Origin: Apostichopus japonicus
Lineage: Eukaryota > Echinodermata > Holothuroidea > Aspidochirotida > Stichopodidae
DNA length: 64,000 nt
Direction of reading: 5' to 3'
Assembly (NCBI RefSeq): GCF_037975245.1
Contig: NC_092579.1
Location: 13,684,678-13,748,677, forward strand
Of this stretch, positions 41,801-55,600 are shown one piece after another (position 1 is the first letter of the stretch; each line of letters starts with the position of its first letter). The position numbers and the translations under genes were made by a program. Under the pieces are notes generated by a model, which was not told where the DNA came from, searched no databases, and worked only from the letters and a program-made list of their open reading frames with translations.

Positions 41801-44800
41801 TAATGCTAAATCAAGGGTTAATGTACTCCTACACTATAGCGTGTTGAGACTATACACTCCTACACTATAGCGTGCTATAGAGTGTAGGGCCTACAACACT
41901 CCTACAATATAGCAAGCTATAGAGTAGGGCTTACACACTCCTACACCATAGCAAGCTACAGAGTGTAGGGACTACACGCTCCTACACCATTGCAAGCTAT
42001 AGTGTAGGGCCTACACACTCCTATAGTGTAGGGCCTACACACTCCTAGAACATAGTAAGCTATAGAGTGTAGGGCCTTCACAGTCCTACACCATTGTAAG
42101 CTATAGTGTAGGGCCTACACACTCCTATAGTGTAGGGCCTACACACTCTTAGAACATAGTAAGCTATAGAGTGTAGGGCCTTTACAGTCCTACACTACAG
42201 CAAGCTATAGCAAGTAAATAACAATCTATTAAGGAAGAAAAACAACCAATATAGACAGAGTCAGTGTCACAATGAACTTTTAGATTGTTTGATCTGATTG
42301 GGATAGAGTGTAATGTAACTTACATCAGTGTCCTTGAATCCTTCCTCCAGTAGTCTGTGTACAGCCAAGTCACCATCCATACCAGCAAACACTCTATGGT
42401 ATCGACCTCTACTCATTGCTGCCAACTGACGTAGGAATGTGTTAGCAGTCCTGAAAGCAAATATGAAATACATAACAAGTGAAAATTATTGATAAAGATG
42501 GAAAAGTACTGTCCACGCTCAATATGCTGGAAATAAATAAATATGGCCAAAGTGAGACAATCTTGATATTAGAATTGAGTTGTGGTGAGTTATTGTACTT
42601 ATTCATGGTGAATAGAGTACTATCTGAACCTTTTTAAATATAATATGTACATAATATTCCTGGCAACACAAAGGAAATTTGAAAACGAATCATTGATCTC
42701 GGGAAGGAAAGATGTTTCTTTGGAAGTAATTTCTCAATGGTGGTAAAGGAAGGTCACATAAGTAATGGATGTGAGCTGGTTGACATTGCCAACCACAGAC
42801 CAGAGTAAAGGTAGAAGCTTTACTGTGCGAACATTATGAAAGCAATATTCATCGATGGGAGATCATTTCTGACGGAGAATCAGAGACCACAAATGAAAGC
42901 GACGAGGAGTAGAATATGAAAATATAAGACATCATAATTTATTGCCAGATTTTGTTATTTCTTGTGTTTTCTTGTGCTTCCTTAATTCTATTAGCTTCCT
43001 CTTTCTCCTGCATAGGACTGTTCTACTTGTTGTTTCTCCACACTTCCTTTCACAACTTTGCATGCAATATATTAAACTCATTATCAATTATATCTGTATT
43101 TGGTAAATTGTTGTGATAAAATAAAATAACATAATGGATTGAAATGTCTTCTAACTATCTTTTTGGCAGTCCCTATGGGAAGGAGTACATTTCCTTTATG
43201 TATAAAGATTGCATTCTTGAGGTTATACTAGGCCATAACAACATCTTTTAAGTATCATTGTCTAGGGAAGGAGTACCTTTCCTTAACGTATAACAAATAC
43301 TTGAATGATTTGTAACTTACTCATCATCACAGTTGAATGATATGGTGTTTATCTTGACTCGTCTGATGGTGTTGATTTCAGCTACATCTCCCAGGATCTT
43401 GGAGGTGCTGGTATCTGGTTTACCATCCGTCAACAAATAGATTGCTTCAAGACGTTTATCCTGAAATGCAGCCTAGAATTAAAAAAAAAAATTACAACAA
43501 TGTGTGTTACAATTTGGTACAACTTTAGGTGAAGGTGCCTGAAACCCCAAGAAACTTCATCTACCTTCCAAAACGAGAGGGGTATAAAACAATAATGACT
43601 CTACCGGCCCAAATCATGCATGTTCTTGTGGGTAGAGGAGAAATCATTTAAACTAGACTTTTGAAAAAACTCTGTTCCTGCTCTACAAGAAAATTTATTT
43701 TATACTACTACTGAGGATAATCACAACACTAGCTCACGTATGCACACAGCATCCTGAAGAATGAAATCATTAGTGTACAGTCAAATTGAAACTATGAAAG
43801 TTTAATCCAAGCTCTGAATGAAATATATTCTGTTAACCAACCTCAAATAATGTGACCCCTGGGTCAATCATGACCACTTTAGTTATATGTTACAAGTACA
43901 TATCTATGACTGCTATGTTGTGCAATGGGTAAGAGGGGGGAGGGCTGTTTTTAGATCATTTTATTATATTAGTTCACAGATTTCCACAATTTGGTCGTTT
44001 GTAAAATACCACTTTACAGAAACATGTTGAATTATGAAATCACCATTCTAGTCTCTGATTCAAAATCCATAATTGAAAAGAGCCATTGGTGTGGGGGGGG
44101 GAGGGGGAAGGGGGTGGCCAATGACATCGTAAGTGAAGTATTAGAATTCTTACCATCAGAGCCTCGAGGGTACATGAATTACCAGCAGGAACAAACGAGT
44201 TGACCCATCTGACTGCATCGTGACAGTTACTATCACTAGGCTCCACAGCGACTGGTCTCCAAGGCTCAATGTCGCCAGAAAATCGAATCAAGTTAAAACT
44301 GTTGGAAAAGACATCGAATTCTCTTGAGAACAAATAAAGGTCAAAGTCTGAGATATATCAAAATAAACGCACAGACCAAATTGAAAGGCTAAAATATAAA
44401 GATTCTCCATATTGAGTCAGATTCTGCAAGGAAGGCCAAACTTCCTAAGCTTTATGGACTTGTCCAATCAAAGAGTGAGCGAAGAATGAAGACTGTTCAG
44501 AATGCAACATCACACCTCTAGATTTAAAGCCCCAATGCAAGATCACATGCCAAGTCCAATATCCACAATATATTCCATTTTATAATCAAAATGACCTCAT
44601 ACTCTTTTAGGATTTATACACTAACCATCATAATTATGTAAATTGGGCCATGCCATCAGACTCCCAGGACCTTTGGGTTTCCCGATCTTCTAACCATTCC
44701 ACGATAAAATTGTATCTAGTTTTGTTTAAATTAAATCCGATGAAATGCATATATTTTCATACACTGTTACAGGGTCATAATTTATCATCTAAATATGTAA

Positions 44801-47800
44801 ATGATCTATGACCTATGACCTACCTGACCTTCATCCGTCTGAACTGCTCCCATATCAAGGCTACTAAGTCCTTCTTGAGATCATCCATGTGTGATACCAT
44901 TGACCCTGAGGTATCAATTAAGACACATACCTGTAAACAGAGCACATGGATGGGCATTTACCAATCACAAACAAACACATCATCACAACCCAGGATAATT
45001 GCATCATGGGAGGAAATGGGCAAATGCAGACAGATAGACAGACAGACAGACTCATAAATTATGCTTGACTCAAGTCAAACATTTATTACAAATATGTGAT
45101 GGATTGCATACATATAATGTCGTCACACATACCTGGTAAATGCTATAGGTATGTGTATAAACCACTATGTGTTTTGCCTTGCAACTGTACCAAACTTGTC
45201 AGTTGTCAAATACTGTAACAGAACCAATCTACACAGTACACTGTCACACGTTTATCATAGTAATATGGTAAAAAATACGCCAGTCAGCTTGTACCAGGTT
45301 TTTCTGTTACAATCGTAAAATATCACGACACATTCTTAATATTTACCGAATAGTTTGACACCCTGGCACATTCTACATCGCATAAATTACAGAAATTTGT
45401 CTGTTAGCTTGAAGTCAACACTCGCCTATATTCATACACAGGAACAAAACCATGTGACAAATCGACGTTTGGATTGAATTGCATGTATTAAAAATTTGAA
45501 GAAAATATGCTACGGAAGTTTACGGATGGTTTATACATTGAGAATATCATCACACACGGTTACTATCAATTTACAGAGTAGCACCATCTATTACCTGCAA
45601 GCTACAATGTCCTTCTGCTTGCAGTGAGGCTGTAACATTTCCCATAGGGACATCAAAGCATGCCAGACTTAGAAATTGTCCAAATGGTTAATTTCCATAA
45701 AAACCCTAAATCATATGATGGTAGCAACGTTATTGGTGACAACAAAAATGAGCTTTTGATGTTTTGCTTTGTACATTTGTAGTAGCATTTCCAAGTAATG
45801 TTTACTGTAGGTGGTTCATATACCACTTACTGCACTAAAAACAGCATTCACATATTAGCTTAGCTTCTTTTAGTTTCTGGGTCTGTTTACACACCAAAGT
45901 TGTGAACATTACAAGCCCTACACCTTGCTAAGCATTGCTACACCAGTAGCATTTGTTTGAGGGTGTTCAGGCTGTCAGCAAATTTACATTATCGGAGCCA
46001 CACGAAAAACACATCACTAGACAAACCTTACTTAAGAAATGTTAGGTAACCCCGTGAGCACTGAACCTGTGACTATACTTAGGTTTATAAAATAAACGAA
46101 GGTTCATAAGACGAATAAAACTGACCTTTTTCTCAATGACGGTACCAAAGGTTCTTCTGCTGGCACCAAGCAACCACTGTAGCCTCCTGAGATATCTTCT
46201 GAGTACAGACTCTAGCTGTTGTTCATAATCTCTTAACTCATGAGCTTGTAACTGCAGATGCTTCACAGAACCCTGAGGGAAGCAATCATAAATCAGAACA
46301 CTTTCCAACAACGGCCGTATAAATGAATGTTGAAAATTATCTAGTTGTAGGTTAGAAAGTACAACAAACTGTGTGTATTCATGAAAAGCAATTGGATATG
46401 CTGTACATACTATATCATCATAACGCTACAAATGTTGCACTTAATACTGTCACTGATCAAACGCACCAACTTTTGAGCGACACAACATGATCGTATCATA
46501 TCTAGGTACATCTCTTGTAGGGTTAAATACTACTCGGTATCAAATAAAAATAAAATACATCAAATTAACTTGAGTCAATAATCAACTGCTCTATATTGAA
46601 GATTGTAATTTTTTTTTAATGCAAAACATTTTTGGCTGCTTAGTCTTACACCAAAGGTTATCAATTCATTTGTGGGAAGGGTCAGAAGAAAACATTGGCT
46701 GGAGCAAGGGGCCTGACATATCCAAACTCTGACTTGAACTAGATTGAGCAATGTGCATGGGAGGCTGGTAAGGGTGTTCTGATAACCCCAAGACTGTGTC
46801 ATGATTTTTGTTTTGTTTTGCAGATTGAATGGAAATTTTTAACCCGCAAGAATTGGCCTGCAGGATGCCTCATGAGAAACCTGAAGTTTACAGCAACATG
46901 GGCATATATTCATGACTCATATAAATCAGTCGTATAATGTGCTGTGGTGAAGACTATCTGAATGTGATACTGACCATTCTGTACATTATAGTGTGAACGG
47001 ATACACTAAAGAAGCATGTACATAGCATAGAGAAGTACAGAACTTAATGACAAGATCACGTTTGATCAAATTAGTCAATATTTCAGCCATTCTATTGAAA
47101 TAAGGACGAGAAACAACAGGTGACCTACCTTGATGTAAACACTTGGAAAGATGCTACAATACCTGTAGAGAGGAAAGAAGAAAATATAAAAAATAAGAAG
47201 ACAAGACAGAAACATGAAATATGACTAAAGCAACGGTTTACTGTCTTCGTACAGTCCCTGCATAGCAACAATTTACTGTCTCCGTACAGTCCCCGCAAAG
47301 CAACAGTTTACTGTCTCGGTACAGTCCCCGCATAGCAACAGTTTACTGTCTCGGTACAGTCCCCGCATAGCAACAGTTTACTGTCTCCGTACAGTCCCCA
47401 CATAGCAACAGTTTACTGTCTCCGTACAGTCCCCACATAGTTTCTGTCTTCGTACATTCCCCACAAAGCAACAGTTTACTGTCTCCGTACAGTCCCCGCA
47501 TAGCAACAGTTTACTGTCTCCGTACAGTCCCCACATAGCAACAGTTTACTGTCTCTGTACAGTCCCCACATAGTTTCTGTCTTCGTACATTCCCCACAAA
47601 GCAACAGTTTACTGTCTCCGTACAGTCCCCGCATAGCAACAGTTTACTGTCTCCGTACAGTCCCCACATAGCAACAGTTTACTGTCTCCGTACAGTCCCC
47701 ACATAGTTTCTGTCTTCGTACATTCCCCACAAAGCAACAGTTTACTGTCTCTGTACAGTCCCCACATACGACTGAATGGAGTTACAATGTAACTACTTTA

Positions 47801-50800
47801 ACACAACCATTTTAGATACACAACTAATGTTAGATTCAATTCAAGAATGAACATGAAATGTAACCATTTATACATCATATACAACTGCTGGTCAACTAGC
47901 TCATTGATTATTTTCTTTACTGAAACATTGTAAATTGGCACAAAGGACTCTGATTGGATAATGAATTCAGAAACAATTTTAATCAATCCCATGAGATAAA
48001 CAATTACTTTTCATTTCATTTTCATTGATTGCCAGTATAAATATGAAAATATTTATAACAGGAGTATCGATGACTAAGAAAATATACAGTATTTCTTTGA
48101 CTAATCTAAATTAATTTTGTGGATTCATGTGTTGCCCAAACAAAGAAACAAAATACAGAAATTGAATTATTTTCATTTCTCATATTCTTCACAGATAAGT
48201 TACTTTGAGATATAATGAAGCACATGCATACAGTACTCTTGTTGAATTGATTAATGTAAATTCCTTAACAAGGATGCTGACGTGCCGTTTGGAAATTTGG
48301 CGATAAAAGTCTGACTCATGCATACGATTATTTCGGTTAGAGTGAAATACTTTAAGATGAAATAAATCCACTTTAATAATACAGTAATATATGACAATCT
48401 TGTAACAAGTAACATTACTCACTCAGCGATACCACATCCTAACTTTTTTGCTCATATATAATTAAAATTTTCAAATGATAATCGCCTGAAGGGGAATCAG
48501 ATAAATGAAGGGCTGACGTACTTAGCAGGTACAGTTTTGTTCAACGTGTTCACATGTCTCTTTGCATGAGTGCAGTCTGCTCCAGCTACAAGTTTATTTA
48601 AATCCAGCCTCAGTTTAACCAAACAATATTTCTTCAGCCACTGTAAGAAAACAAAAAGATTTCAAACAATTAGAACTATGAGGACAGCTGAACTAAGAAT
48701 AATACCGAAAATCAAAGTACGAAAAGACATTGTCCCTCCCTAATAGATGACTAATGTCTTACCGAAGGTGTGAAAAATACAGCAAATTGATTAAACAAAT
48801 AATACTTTAGAAACTGACTTGTAAATGGACTTTAAATAAATGACACCTTTTAAAGCAGAAATAAGGACTTGGTTTTCAGCTTCAAAAATCGTACACAGAT
48901 GGAAACACACCAATGGTCAAATATTGGTCAAATATGGTCAAATATTGTATTCTCTATTCCACTGACAAATTGAAGAAAACAACAGTCAACCAATTTACTT
49001 GTGTTACAATACTTATACTGTTAACTGGGCTATTAAGAGCACAAAAAGTGAGTTAACATACTCATTTCTCTTTCCCCCACCCCACCCTCACCCCCACCCT
49101 CACTCTCAACCCCACTGCTCTAGCCAACCAATTCTTTGCTGCTTTCCAAACTATTAATGTAATCCAGCTACTAATGTGAGGGTTCGTCATTATCAGTGAT
49201 TTCATTTCCCAGTTTTGACCTTTTAACAACTTTGACAATCATCATGTCTGTATATATTACCCTTAACAGCTAATAAAAAAATTAGATGTTGTGAGCCGGC
49301 TGTCCAAGCATAATAAACAAAGTCATATCCTTGTTATGGCAATACCAAACATAAACTTGATGCTAGTGATACAGTCTCTGATTAATATATTGGGTGTCAT
49401 TTCAAGTGACGTGGCATAGCATCTTAGATGTCGTGACGGCCTTTGTTTCATGAAGCAAACAGACTGGTGGGATCCTGGGTATTTTTTCACTGGAGGGCAA
49501 TTTTTGTTCCTTTTGTTTAACCTTTTTTTTAATCTTCATTTCTTCATTTCTTCCTTTTTTTATCTTTTGAAAGTCTTCCAAAAGTGATCCAAACTTTACT
49601 ATAACCTGAATTGCTCTTATTAAGGCTCTGAAAGGCTCACAAGGTCCCCAGTTCGAGTCACTCCCAGATTAATGTATGTCGTCCAGTTACAGAGTTGTTG
49701 ACAATTGACAATAATCATGGACGTTAAATATGAATGTAAGAGACTGACTTCGGTCAGCTTGCGGCTTTGATAAGCCAATGAGGCTTTGCGAGTTCCTGCT
49801 GGCAGGAGGATCTAATATACATACATAAACTGAACTGCCCCACCAGACAGAAAGTGTATATAAAGCATACAAACAATCCACATTGTTTATTATACATACA
49901 TATCATGTGGCTACTGAGCATTTCTCAATTAACTGCATTGCAAGGCTAAATATCACGCCACTATACATATAATCACAAACATCTATATTAATCTCAAAAA
50001 GTAAGATTACATAGTTTTATTACGTAGCTAAATTATTTATCCAGAGAGCAAACTTCATTTTCTTCCCACTGGCAATGGTCTTATGAATTAAAACTGGTCC
50101 CCCAAATATAAGCCAGTATTAGTTAATGAGATTACCACCTGATGTGAGGTACAAGCTCTATCTCTTAGGATTAGATTCAATGCCATCATGTTTGAATATG
50201 GGATTAACCTCATGACATAAAAAAGTAAAAAGCAACAATCCATTTTTTCTTGGGATTACATCTATTGCCATGTTAACTGACCTGGAAGAAAGAACGCACA
50301 CATCTACACACACATCAGGCAATGCATTAATCATGTCACTGACTACCGAGTTGATGATATATCTTATATTCACAAGAGGGGATTATTGTTGGGAGTTTTG
50401 GTCTCACCTCTTTCGATGTAGATATCTCTTCCTTGTCTGGGATCACCGGATGGTTGATCGGTTTCCATTTCCTCTTCTTCAGAGGATCCTTGTACTCTCG
50501 AAACACAAGACCTGATAGAACAAAACAGGACACAAAAACTGGTTCATTTTCATAATTTAAATCCTTTTAGAGACCGTGGTCTTGCATATTCAAGATGGCT
50601 GGCTGTATTTGCATTGTTGATATTTAAATCCCTTTTCAAGTTGTCGTGAATATTCAAGCTTCCTTCTCTTATAGAAGCTTAGCTGTGCCTGCATTGTTGA
50701 TATTTAAATCCATTTAAAAGTGGTCTTGAATATTCAAGCTTCCTACACTTAAAGAAGCTGGCTGTGCTTGCATTGTTGATATTTAAATCCTTTAAAGGTG

Positions 50801-52574
50801 GGCTTGAATATTCAAGCTTCCTTCTCTTAGAGAAGCTGGCTGTGTTTCCATTGTTCATATTTAAATTTAAAGGTGGTCTTTAATATTTAAGCTTCCTTCT
50901 CTTAAAGCTGGCTGTGTTTGCTTTGTTGATATTTAAATCCTTTTAAAGCTTCCTTCTCTTAAAGAAGATGGCGGTGTTTGCATTGTTGATATTTAAATCC
51001 TTTTAAAGGTGGTCTTGCATATTCAAGTTTCCATCTCTTAAGGAAGTTGGCCTGTGCTTGCACTGTTGGTATTTTCCACATCCCCCTCCTCCACCTACCA
51101 AACACTCGAAAACAAGATATGTGGTCAGTTTGCTGCACTACTAATGTCGCAATCAATGATCTGAAAACTTTAGCCATCAAAAGTATCATCGACACACTAT
51201 GAACAAACATGTTTTAATTATGAAAGAAAGACTGGTTTTGATAAGAGAAAAAAAGAGAAGCTAGTTATATCAGTTGCTTTGGGTTTCTCCGTTGGTTACC
51301 TCGGAATGGCAACTTGACCCAGGATGCTAAATAAAGTCTTTTACAAAATGTGATATTTCAGTGTGGGCAGAGCATCTAACATGTGATATCATTGTCCTTA
51401 TTTGAATGTAGACATCTTGTTCTGGTTAATTTAAGGAGGATTGACCAAGTATCCGTTTAAAACGTTCAGTTTCGGTTTCAGTTTATTCCCAATGAAGTGT
51501 TATTAGAGTAAGTATATATATATATATATATATATCTTTACTTATATATTCAGAAAACAAACTAGGAAGTGGAGAAGGTCTAAGGAACTGATTTGCTATT
51601 ATAAGAAGGTTCCCCTTTATAGAAGATATAAATAAATTTCAGAGAAAGGAAAAAGGAAAAAAACACATAACAAGAGCAAAAAAAAAAAAAAAAAAAGGGG
51701 AAAAAGGGGAAAAAGTGGATAATTAAACCATAATCCATATCCTACAGAACGAAAGACATTCGATATACTATGATAATTTCACCAGAAAGGATATCTTTAT
51801 GTTTTTAACAAGGCACTTACTATCATATGCAAAAGAGAAGGTTTGTTAAACAATCAATTTTTTTACTCATTAAAAATAAAAAATAAATCAGAAAAATAAA
51901 TAAGAAATAAGAAAAATAAGAATTCCAAGCATGGACACCCCTATTTTACAAGTTAGATTTGGAAAGACAATATTAATACTGTAATAATAATATTTTTTTA
52001 AACACTTTTTATTTGTTAACGCTTGCTTCACGTCAGATATGTAAATTCCACAGACCCAATATAGCAATTATCAGTTTGTTTAGTCACTTGATGAAACAGT
52101 GAAATCAACCTCAAAGTTGTTCCGTCATCCTGTTTCTTTCATAAACGTTAGGTCTTTGTATCAGATTTCAGACAAGGAAGATGCTAAAGTAAGTTAGTTT
52201 TGGCATGTACGTCAAAGAAATGTATCAAAATATCTATAAGACAAAACCAAACAAAAACAGACCCTCCCCTCCCTCCCCCCCCCCTTCAAGAATAATAAAG
52301 AAAAACATAAACTCACCGACATCATTCTTTTGTTCTGTATAGAAGACAGCTCTTTTTGCTTTCACTTTCTCAGCTTTACATAACTTTTGGTTCTTCTGAT
52401 CATTTTCAGCTTTTTGTTTGTTTCCATAAGGCTCTAAAAATACACAACACGATGGAAAAAGGAAAAGAAATTATTAACTAGTGTTGTTAATGTTCACATC
52501 TAACGTTACGGCTTCATGCTGCAGCTTGGGCTGGTCCTTAATATGGTATCTTTTGCTCCAAATCATGTAATATT

Positions 52575-52610
<36 letters not shown>

Positions 52611-55600
52611 TAAATAAACTTTAACTTCCATTTTCTTTCGTACATACTTTTACCTTTGTCATGTACACTGTTTTTTAATGTTTAGTGCAAGCATCTATTT
52701 TAATAACCTTTCAGGGATAATATGATAAAGATGAAAATCAATTAATCAATCAAGTAATTTGTGTGATCCCTCAATCTGAGATATCAATGAGATCAACCCC
52801 ATACCCATTTGGCTAATCCTAACTTTGAATTGACTAATCCCAACACAGAATGTTTTGTGTCATTCAAATGCAACATTAATATCCCTTCCTTAGCAAGCAT
52901 TTTACTGCGTTGATAAGTCACAGACTTCTTGAGGCTTTTAACATCTGCTTTAATCATCACAGAACAAACTTAAGAGTGTAATGTCAGGCAAACTTGTGTT
53001 TTGTTTTGACGAAGAGACAAGAATGTTTGAAATACCAACCCTCTTCTTTAAAACAGACTCACCAGATGGTATGACGTATTTCTTTCCACTGGTAGGCCTC
53101 CAAACACCACTCTTCTTTTCTTCACTCTCTTTATTATCTTGAATTTGCTGTAATTTGAGGGGAAAAAGGAAAAGAAAAGTGACAGATGCTAGGAAACACA
53201 AGTTATCACACACATGCTTTAGAACTAGTGCTTAATATTGATCTACCGACAGCTTTAGTAGAATTAAGAAAATGGTGGGTTGTAATTGGGGGTGAAATTA
53301 TGGATAACAGGACCAGGGGCCAATTTCTGTGAAATGACAGCCCTGGTTCACAAGCTTTTTCGTGGAACAAGGGGCCGCCGCTTGAAAGTAAGCAGGGGCC
53401 ATATGTCATTTTCTAAACTTACAAATGATAATTTTACAACCTTTAATTGTAAATCTATCATGCAGCAACAATGATATAGCTTTGCTGTTTAAATTCCTTT
53501 TCAATTAAAATTGTGTTGAAGACTGGCTGATTGGTGTTAAACAACACCTTTCTGCAAATCGTCTCAAAGATCTATGTGAGCATTTCTGGCAAGTTAGGAG
53601 GGCCATTTGGGCCTAGGCCACTTGCCTATCTCACCGGTGAGGGGGCACAGCACCCAAGTAAATAACATTTTCTTGTTTGACAACTCTATTGAAATTTTCT
53701 CTTATCAGGCTATGAAATTGGAACATGAGAGCAAAAATATCAATCTGTTTTAATGAAAAACAAAAATTCATTATGACAGTTGAACGGTTTGAATATAACC
53801 CTTACATCACCATTTAGTGTATAGTGTGTGTACTATACTACATCTTGCTAACCCTTACATCACCATTTAGTGTATAGTGTGTGTACTATACTACACCTTG
53901 CTAACCCTTACATCACCATTTAGTGTATAGTGTGTGTACTATACTACACCTTGCTAACCCTTACATCACCATTTAGTGTAAAGTGTGTGTACTATACTAC
54001 ACCTTGCTAACCCTTACATCACCATTTAGTGTATAGTGTGTGTACTATACTACACCTTGCTAACCCTTACATCACCATTTAGTGTATAGTGTGTGTACTA
54101 TACTACATCTTGCTAACCCTTACATCACCATTTAGTGTAAAGTGTGTGTACTATACTACACCTTGCTAACCCTTACATCACCATTTAGTGTATAGTGTGT
54201 GTACTATACTACACCTTGCTAACCCTTACATCACCATTTAGTGTATAGTGTGTGTACTATACTACATCTTGCTAACCCTTACATCACCATTTAGTGTATA
54301 GTGTGTGTACTATACTACACCTTGCTAACCCTTACATCACCATTTAGTGTATAGTGTGTGTACTATACTACACCTTGCTAACCCTTACATCACCATTTAG
54401 TGTATAGTGTGTGTACTATACTACATCTTGCTAACCCTTACATCACCATTTAGTGTATAGTGTGTGTACTATACTACACCTTGCTAACCCTTACATCACC
54501 ATTTAGTGTAAAGTGTGTGTACTATACTACACCTTGCTAACCCTTACATCACCATTTAGTGTATAGTGTGTGTACTATACTACACCTTGCTAACCCTTAC
54601 ATCACCATTTAGTGTATAGTGTGTGTACTATACTACACCTTGCTAACCCTTACATCACCATTTAGTGTATAGTGTGTGTACTATACTACACCTTGCTAAC
54701 CCTTACATCACCATTTAGTGTATAGTGTGTGTACTATACTACACCTTGCTAACCCTTACATCACCATTTAGTGTATAGTGTGTGTACTATACTACATCTT
54801 GCTAACCATTACATCACCATTTAGTGTATAGTGTGTGTACTATACTACACCTTGCTAACCCTTACATCACCATTTAGTGTATAGTGTGTGTACTATACTA
54901 CATCTTGCTAACCCTTACATCACCATTTAGTGTATAGTGTGTGTACTATACTACACCTTGCTAGAAACTACTGCAGGGCTCTCTGCAGACATGACCAGAT
55001 ATTAAACCTAGCTACAGATTTGTTCTTAAATAGCTCACCAGCCTAGCCAGAGTCAGTTCTGTGTGTTTTGGAGGTCCCAGGATGGCCTTCTTCTTGGCAG
55101 AGGTTGGCCTCATTGGTAACATCTTGGTTTCAACTTGCATCTTTTCCATTTTCTGAGTGAATCAAAAGAAATTTACCTCGATACCAACGTCAATAAACCG
55201 TGTAGAAATCCAACAATGTGGACGAAATGCAGAAATATATACACAAGAAAGATACATTGTGTTATTGAAACCAAAAACTTAATTCGCAAAGCGCAAAACT
55301 GGGTCAAGGATAAGTGGTGCAAAGTACCTTGTTTGACCCAAGATATGTTCTACGTTATTTTTTTATTTTTTATCAGAATGAAGGTTAAACACTGATAAAA
55401 AATTTGCAATAAAATTGAGAACGTTCTCGCTAGGCCTGTTCTGTTTTTCTCATTTTCCTGAGTTCAAGGAGGTAATAAGGTTAAGTAAAAACAACAGTCA
55501 ATGAGGTAATAGATATTTCTACTTTCCTGACTGTGTGTTTAAAGAAGATTATAAAGAGGCACATGTTATGGGATGATAAGGAACACTCTCCAGTTAAGTG

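Noticed and set aside
53799-54963. CRISPR array
   Set aside because: The 53-bp units are contiguous with no unique spacers, and the setting is an animal intron.
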